DNA of 51,506 nucleotides from contig KV425654.1 in NCBI GenBank assembly GCA_001632425.1, positions 36,416-87,921 on the forward strand, given 5' to 3'. The notes below the pieces were generated by a model, which saw only the letters and a list, made by a program, of their open reading frames with translations, searched no databases and was not told the origin of the DNA. This document shows, in pieces, positions 33,591-44,934 of the stretch. Position 1 is the stretch's first letter. Each line of letters opens with the position of its first letter. Position numbers and translations under genes: made by a program. The stretch is from Neolentinus lepideus HHB14362 ss-1. Taxonomy: Eukaryota > Basidiomycota > Agaricomycetes > Gloeophyllales > Gloeophyllaceae.

Positions 33591-34246
33591 GATGCAAGAT
33601 TGGAGGCTGGTTGCGCACTGAGATCAGAGTCACAGAGCTGTTCTAGTTGAAGGACGTTGAAGAGCTGTGCAATCTGCTATGCCGTATAGCGGTGCGTGCC
33701 ATGCAGCATATGTGCTGTGCTGTGTTGCGCACGGTGGGGACACGTGAGCGAATGGCTTAGATGAATAGAAGTTATAAACGTCTACACGGCCTACACTGAT
33801 CAAGCTTGTCTTCAGTAGGCCTGCATGAGCGGATTGTCATACATTTGTAACGGACTAGCATCGAGACGAAATGCAATATCAGACCCAATGCATCGCGCCC
33901 AGAAATCCCTGGAGAACTTCGTTTGTTCGCAAACCATTGCCAACGAAGATATAGCATATAGAGCCAGCGCGTTCTCTGCGTCGTCGAGTTGGTAACATGC
34001 GAACAGCTATTGCCCTTTGGTAGTGCAAAGAAGATTACTTCATCTGACTTACGACCTTGGCGCCGGTTCTAGCTTAATAAGCAATTCAAAGTCCGCTTTG
34101 TCATGACTTGGCCTTCCCGGTCGGCAGCCGACGTGGTTCAACGTTTTGTGCACCAAGGGTCCCGCGGCATTAACCGCCTTTGAAAGCTAACACCAGTGAT
34201 GCAATACACTAGAATATTTACTTGAGCATTACCTGCCATCTTGGCC
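33591..34246. other. Divergent promoter region between dsRBD member 3 and the Zn2Cys6 gene
   Basis: About 650 bp without a recognisable gene. It must contain both promoters. Confidence 0.55.
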
Positions 34247-37200
34247 ATGTCCTCCGGCGAGCATGCGACAGACTCTAATGGACGCCACGACCAGAAACGG
34301 ACGGCTAGCGCTGCTGAGAGAAAGAGAATCCAGCGAGCGTGTGACCAGTGTAGACATAGGAAAGGTAGGGTAAATGTCTCATGATCACAGCTTCGGATCT
34401 CAATTCGTTCATCCACAGTCCGTTGTGAGCGAAGCCTCCTCGATGGTGTCAGGAAGGGCTCAGAACTAACTGCGAAGTTAAGGCGATGGCATGCAGATGC
34501 TCGACAAGCAGTGTTCGAATTGCTCCGGGTCGAAAGTCCCCTGCACGTATTTGGAAGTTATGAAGGTAACACCGTTTTCCCTGTATCTGACCAGGAACTG
34601 ACACGGATATGGGCCTAGAAACGTGGTCCATCGAAGAGGTACTGGGTCCTCGGTTTACATCTAGCCCCACACGCTGAATTTTCGGTAAAGTGCAGCAGAC
34701 GACCTGGAAACTCGTTTGAAGCGAATGGAGGATATACTTGATAATGTGCGACTCTGGAGCGTTCCCGCGGCGAGCTATCATTGACGCTCACATTAGATTC
34801 ATTCCCATGCCGGGGATCGACAAGACCTGGGGCGAATCGAACCGTATGGTGGTCCTTACTGAGGGCATCCAGCATTGACATCTGGCTTTGCAGGCTAGGA
34901 GCAAACGCAGCTTCTCCGGGCGCTCCTCATACGAACCCTGTCTCCTCTCGTAGCCCATCAGTTGATCCGGATGAACCCGACTTAACCGAGGACGGGTATT
35001 CTAAACTAACAGAAAGTCTGAAGAGGCTAATGACAGATACAAACCATCGACGCTATGTTGGAAAGTCGAGTGGCTTCGCCTTCCTGCAAAGTACTATAGC
35101 CCTTCGCAGGGAGTATCGGAGCGAGAGTCACGCGTCAACGAGTCGCAATGCCACCGTAACTCCTTGTATTAGACCCAAATTTTGGATCGCCAATCCGGTT
35201 TGTCATTTCCTTCATCCTGTGGACCACCAAACTTACTCGCCGCAGTGGGAAGAGCTGAAGCTGCCAGCCGCCCGTCCTTCCATCCTTCATTTTCCTCCAG
35301 ACGATCTCTTAATCTCACTGGTAGACCTTTATTTTGCCAATATCAACATATTTTATCCTTTATTTCACGAGCCGACCTTCAGGCATAATCTCGCCCAGAA
35401 ATTGCATGAACGAGACCAAGAGTTCGGTGCTGTCGTCCTGATGGTATGTGCGTGCGCAGCACGCTGGTCCAACGACTCCAGAGTTCTCGTCGATTGGTCC
35501 CATTCACACCACTCCGCTGGCTGGAAATACCTCAATGAATGTACCTTGGTATCAAAAAATTTACTTAGTCCTCTACGCCCCGTCGACCTACAGTTGGCTG
35601 CTGTATGATAATTTACACTGTAATTGAGGCTTCGCTGATTTCTTCCTATGACAGCTGGCTGCTATGTTTTTCGCTGGTTCATCAGTCCCCCAATGCGCTT
35701 GGGGGATGACAGGCCTAGGCATACACGCAGCTCAAGACATAGGTATTCATCGCCGCACGAGATCGGGCTCGCAGGAGCGTGCGGAACTGTATGAAACGTG
35801 GAAACGAACCTTTTGGTCAGTCTTCTCACACAGAGTGTGATGGCTTCTGACTTGCGAGTTAGGGTGTTGATCGCCCTGGATCGGGATTTCAGTTCAGGTC
35901 TTGGACGAGCCTGCGCTATTCAAGACGAGGAGTGAGTTGTTCAACAAGGAATCTTTTCGTATCTCTCTGACTGCGAAATCAGTTTTGACTTGGATATGCC
36001 AATCGAATGCGACGATGAATACTGGACGACCACTCCTTCGGGACCCTGCTTCGCACAACCGTCGGATAAACCTTCTAAGCTGGCCTATTTCTCGTGGTAT
36101 ATTAAATTGGATCAGATCATATCCTTCGCTCTACGCACCATAGTAGGTTTTCATCTATGCGGGCAACTTGATATCGCTGACGGACGAGTGTTTCAGTACT
36201 CCATAAATAAATCGAAGCTGCTACTCGGTTTTGTGGGTCCGGACTGGGAACAACGCGTGGTGTCGCAACTGGACTCGGCATTGAATGAATGGGCAGAGTC
36301 CCTGCCTGACCATTGTACGTTTTGACTTGGTCCCGAAAGCCATATGGCTGACATTCTTGGCTCTAGTGCGCTGGGATCCTAAGCGAGAAGACAACGTGTT
36401 TTTCCTGCAGTCGGCGTATCTGTACTGTAACTACTACCGTGTTCGTATCCTGGTGCACAGACCCTTCATACCAGTGCCGGGGAAACCATCACGACTCCAT
36501 GTTCCTTCCCTAACGATTTGCGCGGATGCTTCTCGGTCTATGGTCCGTGTCATAGATGTGGCACGTCGGCGCGCTGAGGGGCCCTTCCCTATATTTGTCT
36601 ATGTGCGTTGTGAAAACTCCTGTTTCGTCTTTTGACCCAAGCCTTTCTCTTAGCCGGCCCTCATGAGTGCAGGCATTATACTTTTGTTCAAAATATGTAA
36701 CAGTAGAAAGACGTCCGGGGTGTCATTGGGTCCGGCAGAGGATATGGAAGATCTGCAAAGATGCTTATCAGCTCTGAAGCAGACAGAGGAAAGGTGCGCG
36801 GGGTTATCATATGCTTGTCTCTGGACTAATCGTCTTCCTCCTCTGAAAAGCTGGTACTTTGCCGGAAGACTTGTGTAAGTATGACTCGGTGATAAAAATC
36901 ATATTACTTATCTCCTTCTGTAGCGATATCATCTGCGACTTGGCGTCCGTTGGAGATGTCTCTCTTCCCAGTATCAGGGCGACCTCGCAGGCCAAGCGAC
37001 GAAGGGAGCCAGATGAGCAGAGTTCTCAAGACGGTTCAAGCTCTACCGCTAGATCCAGAATGGCCCTAGAGTTGGCAGCAGACCCATGTCGCGAGCCGGC
37101 GCCTTCTGGGCCCATTATAACGACTGAGTTTGAGGAGACTTCTTCCAGCGAACCCCAGCCGATTACTCCCCAATTTCTACCAATTCACACGGGCAACGCG

Positions 37201-37701
37201 GTCAATACACCGCTCACTTCAGGCCTCGATATGTCTAATCGATCTGCTGGGCAGCAAAACAACGCGTCTTCGGGCGTACCATATCATTCATACTCTCGAG
37301 GACATGAATATTCCGTGATTAATAGTGCAGCCAGTGCTGGCACGTCTCAAGCGACTCACGCTCCTGGATACCTGGATAATTTACTTCCAGAGCGAGGTGC
37401 CGGAACGTCTCTTTTACCTGATGACTGGACGAATATTCTAGGATCCCAATCCTTCAGAGACACTGCTGGTGAACCAGTATTCTCCAACAACGTCCCTGAG
37501 GAGTACTTGAACGATAACAGCTTCGAGGCATGGGCCAATACACTGGCAGAGTTCGGGTAAGTCCCCTGTAGCCGATGTCTGTCCAGTCCAATGGTCTCCA
37601 ATGTGTATTCCAGGCTTGACGAACTAGGCGCCTATGTCGCAAACACGGGAGCGGACCATGATCTCGTATATGGAAGTGTCAACACCACTCATGGTTCTTA
37701 G
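34247..37701 (+). CDS. Zn2Cys6 fungal-specific transcription factor (zinc cluster possibly damaged)
   Basis: Start MSSGEHATDSNG, then a basic run (RKRIQRACDQCRHRK) with the first two cluster Cys. After an intron the rest reads CSNCSGSKVPCTYLE, giving the last three Cys. The third Cys, expected in a V-K-C-D-G context, is missing: AAGTTAAGGCGATGG near 34,475-34,490 looks one base short of AAG-TGC-GAT-GG. A coiled coil DLETRLKRMEDILDNV follows. The regulatory domain (PF04082 type) is clear: ISLVDLYFANINIFYPLFHE, then ALDRDFSSGLGRACAIQDED across a splice, and YYRVRILVHRPFIP. The C-terminus is acidic and Asn/Ser-rich, ending TTHGS stop. Many short introns. It would be a nuclear DNA-binding regulator. 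Target genes are unknown; the neighbours do not form an obvious pathway. It is either a damaged gene or a sequence error. Confidence 0.85.
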
Positions 37702-37988
37702 CTCGTTTAGACTTTCAACGCTTCAACGCTTGTAGCAGTACTCATTCCAACCTTTACTCGGACTTATTAGACAACACGTTTCGTATCACTCCCAACTCAG
37801 ATCTCGCACGTAAAAGCATGTGGGATATATAGAACTTCCACAATACACCAATGAAGCTTTAATGAAGCACGGATGCATCGGAAACGCTCCGCAAAAGAGA
37901 GTAAGGTTATAATTGTCATACGAAATGTGGCGTGGAACATAAACGGTACACAAAATATGGTCGCACATCTTACATACATATCATTTCC
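37702..37988. other. Convergent 3' spacer
   Basis: Contains the 3' ends of the Zn2Cys6 gene and of the uncharacterised gene on the minus strand. No gene. Confidence 0.6.
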
Positions 37989-40350
37989 TCAAAATACATA
38001 GTCCAGGATACCCCTCGAGAGCTCCTTCACGTCCCTCTTTCTGTCGCATGCCCGCTTCGGCATATCGGCATGACCAGATGCCTGCCTCGTCAAAGCTTTG
38101 ACCTGCCCGCGAGCACGGTCTGCACGATGCTTCGCGCCCGTCAACACCCACTTTTCCCCGACCTCCTTGATCTCCTTAGCCCGGCGCTTGGCTCTTGTGT
38201 GCCTCTCACCGACAATATTACCCAGTCCCTTCTCGTCGTGAACCTCAACTCGCGCTTCGTTGCGTGGCCGCTCCATGCTAGTCACCAAGGATAGAAGACT
38301 CTTCCGACCCTGCTCGACCATACCGCCGATCATGGCCATCAACTCCTCCAGCGCATCCACTAACTCCTTCACGTCACGCCCGACTCCTTTAAGAATGGTC
38401 TGAACGTCGAACCACTCAACCAACGACCCAATGACACGGAGACTCAGCGCGGTGACGTCCTGGTGCTCCTCTTGCTTCGCTTTACCCTTGCCCTTCCAGC
38501 TCGACGACGGGCTTGAAGGTGCGATGACAGACAATGCCTTGGAGGCACCGGCAGCACCGTTCAGCGACGGCACAGGTGCTTCTGGGAGAAGGATCAACTC
38601 CGCAAAAGGTAACTTTGCCAGCGAGTTCCCAGTGGAGGCGCAGAGCTGTGCTGCGTCTTTCTCTCTAGCCACGTTGCTGGTGGACGCCTGAGCAGACACC
38701 GAAGCCAATGATACAGAAGCACCAGGGATAGGCACAGTATCGGGGATGGCAAGGGCGAAATCCTTCACGGATGATGGGATCAGCGCTTTGGCGACGCTAC
38801 CATCCACAAGCGGGATAGCTACGGGCTGCGGAACGGATGCGGATTCGTTCAGAGTATCGACCGTAGGGGAACCCCCCTGCGTTGTGGCATTGGTTTGAGA
38901 GAAGGAATGTCCCACGTCCGTGAGGGAGTATGTCAGAAGTACCGAAAGAAGTAACGTAAGCCTATTGGGTGCGATTAATACTCACTTCAACGACAACTTC
39001 ACATACGAGACAGAACTTACACAGCTAGGACATTCACTCTGGTACCGAAGTCCTTCAGAGAAGCTTGCTTTCTCGGCAGAGCGGTTCCGAGCTTCGTGAG
39101 CAGTTCTTCGACTGCATCGCAGACGTCCTTGGCATTCAGGGCATCTATCTCTCCAGCATTCACAATGCCAGCGATCAGGTCTCCATCTCGGGAGCGTTTC
39201 AGACGGAGTACTTCACTCTCAGGGATGTTTAGCATATTCCATCTATGTCTGGCAGCATGCTTTTCAATCTCCTCAGAAAAGGAGCTGATGATGTAGGTGG
39301 GTGGCACTAAGACAGGAAGATAGTGCGTATGGTCTTCGATGGATTCTCGCGTAATGGATGACGGTAAGTATACGATCGCCAGCGAGTTAACATGCCGGTC
39401 TGGAGTGTAGGATGACGACTCGAGACTCGGCTGGCGATGCTGATGAAGTTAGTGTACAAGGTAGCCAGGAAATTGGAACATACCACCACATCCGCATCAC
39501 GGCTTGCAGGGACAGTCCTGTCTGTGATGGTAATAACACGTGTACTCGATTGGTAATTGTCAAGAACGCGGGTCCACATTGTGGGCGAAGATAGCGTGGC
39601 CCCGGAGGCGGCGGCAAGCTTGCTCAAGATCGCATCGACAAGAGTAAGCTTGACTGGCGATGAGCAGCCATAAAGAACAATGTTGAGATCTGCCTCGAAA
39701 GAGACCTTGGGAGAGTAAGATGCGACCGGTGGGACAACCTCGGGTGTAGTAATGGTACCCAGATCGTCCAGAGTCAGATATGCTTCCTTGGTGCTCCCGA
39801 GCTCCAGTTCGGATTCCGAGCGCGAGATGCGGTCATAGGACCTATTCAGATCGTCGCGCTCATCGGTCTTGCAAAGAGAAGCCGAGTTGGACAGGATAGG
39901 GTCGGGGAAGGAGAGCTTAACGTCTCTCCGCGACGGCCGACAGACCGAGTGAGAGCTCGACCGTGACGAGCTCAAGGTGCTGATCATGCTCTGATCCAGC
40001 GCCGCCTTCACGTTCTCTTCGTCCGCGGTAGTATCTCCAAGCCCGTCAATGTCCTGCTGAGACTGAGGGGGTGTGTTATCGTCAGCGGGAGGCCCAATCT
40101 CAAGCTCATCTTCGCTGTCAGGATCGCCAAGAAGCCCCTCCCACCGCTCAACTATGGCATTCCCTGCGCTGTCGCTCGTGCCTGTGAAACTCATGGACGA
40201 GCGGCGGGAGAGACGGTCAACGACCGAGTCAGTGTCCTCTGACTCCCTGCCACTGGCGATGTCGAACCAGTCAGAGTCAGACATCGTGTCTGTCTCCCTG
40301 ACGTCCACTGAGTTCATGGTAGCTAGAGACGAAGTAGTAGCATCCTCCAT
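37989..40350 (-). CDS. Large uncharacterised protein
   Basis: At least four exons. The start is taken as ATG at 40,350 (MEDATTSSLATMNS); the open frame extends further up but only with a non-ATG start. The N-terminal third is acidic and Ser-rich (MSDSDWFDIASGRESEDTDS, DPDSEDELEIGPPADD). A folded-looking part follows (VSFEADLNIVLYGCSSPVKL, LVDAILSKLAAASG, THYLPVLVPPTYIISSFSEE, VCDAVEELLTKLGTALP). A short hydrophobic stretch, LTLLLSVLLTYSLTDV, sits at the last splice. The last exon (38,915-37,989) is Ala/Ser-rich then highly basic (RAKRRAKEIKEVGEKWVL). The SDWFDIAS-type start is familiar from conserved unnamed Agaricomycete proteins, but I know no function. Confidence 0.75.
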
Positions 40351-40649
40351 CGACGACAACGATAGCAGATGCACCTGATAAATGAGTAATGCACGCAGCA
40401 GGCTCGGTACTTGAGCTGCGACTTGCCGCCACTGATGGTATTTGTGGATATTTGTAGCGGTCCGGAACTCCAATCTTGCCTATATTGGGCAATACAGACC
40501 TCAGAGGGACACTATTACTTCTCCTGTAAATGATGTTATGAATGATCATACTGCATAGGTATGTCAGAACTAATTCAGACACCAAATGGGCCAAAGCGAT
40601 GCTAATATGCATTTCCATGATTTACGAACGTATGCAGGTGGACTGCTAA

Positions 40650-40987
40650 TACTGTACCATTTCGATCAATTCGCCGCCGGCCATGACGCGTGACAACCGG
40701 AGTCAGTTCGCCAGCCCGCCGCCTCGCCGGACGACGCGTGCCAGGCTCCCAACTTCGCCAGTGTCCCAGATATGTCAGAAATTTCCGTATAGACTTTTAA
40801 TCCCAATTTAATCCTTTTTATGTAAACTTCTTTCTGCTAGTAATCCATTATAATGGTGTTCGGAAATTTCCGACATTGACATTTCATTTCGCCACCTAGC
40901 TACATGACGCGTGACAATACCTAAATTTCGCCACGCCAGAGGGCCGCGTGACGCGTGACACGGCGAATTGATCGAAATGGTACAGTA
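40650..40987. mobile_element. MITE with 25-bp perfect terminal inverted repeats and TA target duplication
   Basis: The ends, CTGTACCATTTCGATCAATT and onward at 40,652 and its exact reverse complement ending at 40,985, match for 25 bases and are flanked by TA on both sides (40,650-40,651 and 40,986-40,987). The 334-bp interior has no open frame. It carries several GACGCGTGAC-type motifs near both ends and an AT-rich centre. The TA duplication points to mobilisation by a Tc1/mariner/pogo-type transposase encoded elsewhere. It sits in the promoter side of the uncharacterised gene and behind the FAD monooxygenase 1 stop. Confidence 0.92.
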
Positions 40988-41041
40988 CACCTCATTGTCA
41001 TGCCAGCGGGCACTATGTAGTCGTGATAGACTCCCTGAAAT

Positions 41042-43273
41042 TTAACTGAAGATCCTTTGGAAATAGTCCATTAGAATCTGGACCCTCTCCCCGATCCCTC
41101 CAACAACTCCATCCGGTCGAACGATAATCAGAGTCAACTCGTTCTTCCACGGATGAACTGAGTACCCTTCGTAGACATGCCCACCGGCGTCCTTGAGCAC
41201 AAGATCCGTTCTCGGTAGAGCGTCCTTCTCGCGCACTGCGACCCTTATTGGCAAGATCGCGACCGTCTGGATGAGACCCGTGGGATATTGAGCATCTCGC
41301 AATGCGTCAATGACTGAGTCCGCAGCTGGTCCCAACGGTGAAAGTATGAGGATGGTGTGCTTTGTCGGCTTGAAAATCTGGAACAGAGATGTTATAGGTG
41401 GCAACACGTCCGAGTCCTTCAAGGTGACAAGACTGGGCGCATCTGGTGCTCTGTCGCCAGCCTGGACTGTTCCAAGCAAGCCTGCTGTGTAGATATTCGG
41501 CTGGGGTGCAACGAGTGCGTCCACTTGTCGCTTGTCAACCACTATCGGGCTCCCCCGATAGCTGACGTCGAGCTGGTAGAACTCCCGCCCGCGCTCCCAT
41601 CCACTCTCGGGACTCGCGCCGCTCACGAAAGTCTTGTCGAGGGTTTGTGTGGTAATTTTCAACATGTTTTGGATGATTGGCCTGCGCTCATCGGTGTATG
41701 ACTGGAGCAGATTCGCCGAGGCCAAACCCTTGTACGCAAGGTTGAGCTTCCACGCGAGATTAAACTGTAGGTGGCGAATGAATTAGTGCGTGAGTCGTCG
41801 TCTGTCAGGTCACCCTTACCGCGTCCATGACACTACTGTTCATACCCTGAGGAGCAATCAGCTCACACAACACCTGATAGTAATGTGCAGAAACCGTACC
41901 TGTCCACCAGCTTGGCTATGAACATGAGCGGCATCTAGCGGTGTATTAGCCGCATGAAATACATCGTGGCGAGTATGCTCACCTCCTCCTATGAACACCC
42001 TCCCGCGACTGAACTCGGATACCATCCGAATGTTTAACCTATAGAAGATCATTAGATCATTGGCCAGATGTTAGCTGTGCGAGGCAACTGACCTGACAGC
42101 GCCTAGCGTCAAGAACTCCGTGATCTCAATCTCAGGTCGATCCGTGAGCTCTTTCACAAATGTCTTCAAAGTTTCTGGTTCGGACGCGAGTTTCTCGTGA
42201 TCGACGTCTACGCCGAAGATGGTGAACCAGAACGTATCATCATCGTGGGTAAACCGCGGCATAGCCGACATGCTAATGTCCAGAACAAATGTGAGTAACG
42301 CCCGTTATGCAGTCTTTCGCGCACGTACCCTCGAGTGGTCATATCGCCCCATATATGCCATCCCTAGACAATTACAGATCAGATAGGTAGGTTACCTCAA
42401 CACAGTGGCGCAACAACTCACATCCCGCGGCAATCCACGCAGCTTCACGTCTGCAAGGATCACGCTGTTGTCTTGTCTGGTCTCACCATCGAATGATATA
42501 CCAAGCGTTTTTCTGACAACGCCTGCAAAAGCTTCGTTAGATAGAGAGCCCGCATTGTGAAAATTTGAGGTGCGGGACAACCTTTTGCTCCATCAGCTCC
42601 GACTAAATAGGCAGCAGACAGGGTTTCTGCAGTCTCGTTTCCATCTCCATGTCGAACTAGACGAATCTGGACGTAGTCCGAGTGTTGTTCGAAGGTACGA
42701 AGCTCCGTGTTGAACTCGACATGACAGTCATACTTCTCTAGGTGCGATCGGAGAATAGCCTGTGCCACGTCCTGGCCTATGAGGTAAGGATTGAACTGGC
42801 AATGCGATGGCAGGTGAGACGAGTTCGCTTAACAGACAAGTCAGACTCACGAACGGAATTCCAGGCGTAGGAGTCCTCGGATACATGTAGAATTCCTTTT
42901 CCACTTCAGAGCCGCCCGGCAGCTTGTACATACGATTAACAGGCAGAGGAACTGCGCTTTTCAGAATGTCCGGAAGAAGCCCGAGATAGTTGTATACTTC
43001 CAACGTCCGCGGCTACATCGTCGGGTAGTATTATTTCCTGAATGCTCGGGACCGTGGATATCGCGTACCATGGTACCCGCTCCTCGCGAACCAACATGGG
43101 GTTTGGGAGCCTTGTCGATGATACGAACAGGAACACCACTCTGACGCAGAGTGAGAGCAAGAACAAGACCTGTCGGTCCTGCTCCGACCTGAGTGCATGG
43201 CAATGAGTGTTCGCAAGAATGTCTAAGGTAAGGTAATACTGACAATGAAAACGGGGTAGGACTGAGAGGCCAT
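41042..43273 (-). CDS. FAD-dependent aromatic hydroxylase 1 (phenol 2-monooxygenase-like)
   Basis: Start MASQSYPVFI at 43,273, then an intron, then VGAGPTGLVLALTL, the Rossmann FAD-binding motif. The DG motif is YLVGADGAKG. The GD motif spans introns, RVFIGG then DAAHVHSQAGGQ then GMNSSVMDAFNLAWKL. After SYTDERRPIIQ the C-terminal thioredoxin-like domain typical of PheA/TfdB hydroxylases runs from FYQLDVSYRGSPIV through AGDRAPDAP to the end QRIFS. It hydroxylates an aromatic ring using NAD(P)H and O2; the substrate is unknown. About ten exons with short introns, no lesion seen. The tandem paralogue is at 44,935-47,152. An N-terminal ATG at 43,321 is out of the coherent model. Confidence 0.9.
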
Positions 43274-44934
43274 ATAGCTAATACTTGCACAATACTTGAC
43301 CGGAGGATTTTACCCGCCATATTTATATTGGTCAATAAGGTCCTGACGCAGACCTCGACGCAACGGAAATCACGTTTGTGCGACTCAGGGATCGGACGCA
43401 AATTACGTGAAATGCAAATGGCTGCAAGGTAATAATCAGATAAGATTTGCGGCAGAGTGGACGCGTATAACGGGCGCAGCACCTCTGCTTTGATGCAAGC
43501 GTGGGTTTCGCATGCGCAGTCGACGCCAATTGCAAGTCACGGAACATGCCGGAAGAAAAGTGTCCATGTTACCACACTCTCCGGCTCTTCCCTACAACGA
43601 TCTTAGGCTTCTACTATGATTTGGCCTATAGCAAGCCAGCAAGTTATGAACGTCGTCCCATCGTTGGCTCGAGCTCGGTGTGCACCTGACCTTCGACCAG
43701 GGTCTACTGCGCTCTCTGCATAGGCAACCCTGAGTTTCGACCAGTCTTGTAATCGACTCGTTCATCAAAATTGGTTCTCAATGCTGTTATAAGACTGCGG
43801 CAGAAGATCAGCTAGTTAAAACGTTGGCCTACTTCCGAAATTCACGGAATTCTTTCTAGCGTCGGTCAGTATCGGACTTACTTTTTCTGGTAAGACACAG
43901 AGTCAAGACGAGGCAGAGCCAAACGCAAGCCAAACATGTATATTGTACTCAGCGTATGCTTCAGCTTGGTACAGAAATGGCGATCTGAACTAGGGAAAGG
44001 ACAATCGCAACCAAGCTGGTCGCGAAGGCTATGGGCAGAGTCTTTAGAACCGAGACGCCTTGGCAGGATATCGCCGCACTTACCCGCAATTGTAAACGCG
44101 GTCGACAGGTCGCTATCATTCTTCCATAAGCAGATTGCGAGCACCGCTATCGATAACATCACAACTAGACACACTATCAACTCTGCGAGATGGGCCTGTA
44201 TGCTCGAGCCAGATCACGATCAGATGATCATCGACAGGTCTGCAATAACCGTGCGCACCTTGGTGCATTCTATCGTATTTGTCAAATCACTGCATGGACG
44301 AACTTGATTTTCGTGGCGACGGAAGAAGGTGTTCCAACCGGAGCCATTTGTACGGTAAGAATAGCACCTCTAAATCAGACGATGCTTACTGAGTGGCTCT
44401 GACCATGTAAGCTGACTGTATGATGACGCACACTCATCTGCGACTAGACCTTCTCGTTGTGCCCAATCAGCCAATCAGCAACTCCCTCATACCACGATAG
44501 ACTGTGCCAATCCTGCATTTTACCTTTTATCTACCTCGCACATCCTCCTGCAAGTCTCCTGCCTCCCGCTCATCTGCCGCCGCTCATCTCTCAATCACTG
44601 CTTTAAGTCGACCTCAAACAGTCTCTCAACACTGTGTATTGGGAATGTCAGGCTGCTAACGAAGAGGCTCTACTGCAGATGCGAGGAATGCCGCGTGGAG
44701 TGCGGCTCTGATCCCCAGAGTCCCTGGCTGAGATAGTCACAGATACTTGGACGGCATATAGCGCGGACATTGGGGCTCACGTTGAAGGGAGATAGGTCGG
44801 AACTGCATCGGCTGGGCATTGCGCGACTACTTAGCTGGGCCTTGAACGCAGTGAGTGGTGATTCTGGTGTGACTCTAATAATACACGGCCGTATCAAACA
44901 AATGGGTATGTAGTCGGTACCGGTTCATCTTGAT
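43274..44934. other. Spacer between the two FAD monooxygenases, holding a dsRBD-family remnant
   Basis: Apart from the remnant at 43,961-44,347, I see no gene. The region 44,400-44,930 is unassigned. Confidence 0.6.
43961..44347 (-). pseudogene. Remnant of the dsRBD/two-membrane family (C-terminal part only)
   Basis: A minus-strand exon ending at 44,084 encodes LIVCLVVMLSIAVLAICLW and then DSDLSTAFTIAG. It is followed by a GT-AG intron and a 68-nt last exon (44,028-43,961) encoding FATSLVAIVLSLVQIAISV and stop. Both phases and the 68-nt length match members 1-3, as does the FTIAG motif before the splice. No dsRBD, no WDD block and no micro-exon are found upstream. A short MAPVGTPSSVATKIK start at 44,347 could in principle be spliced on. 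It is probably a truncated relic, less likely a small two-helix protein. Confidence 0.6.

Noticed and set aside
43031..43321. ATG at 43,321 (MAGKILRSS) as the start of hydroxylase 1
   Set aside because: That frame reads through intron 1. ATG at 43,273 followed by a GT-AG intron gives the expected FAD-binding start, and the paralogue has the same arrangement.
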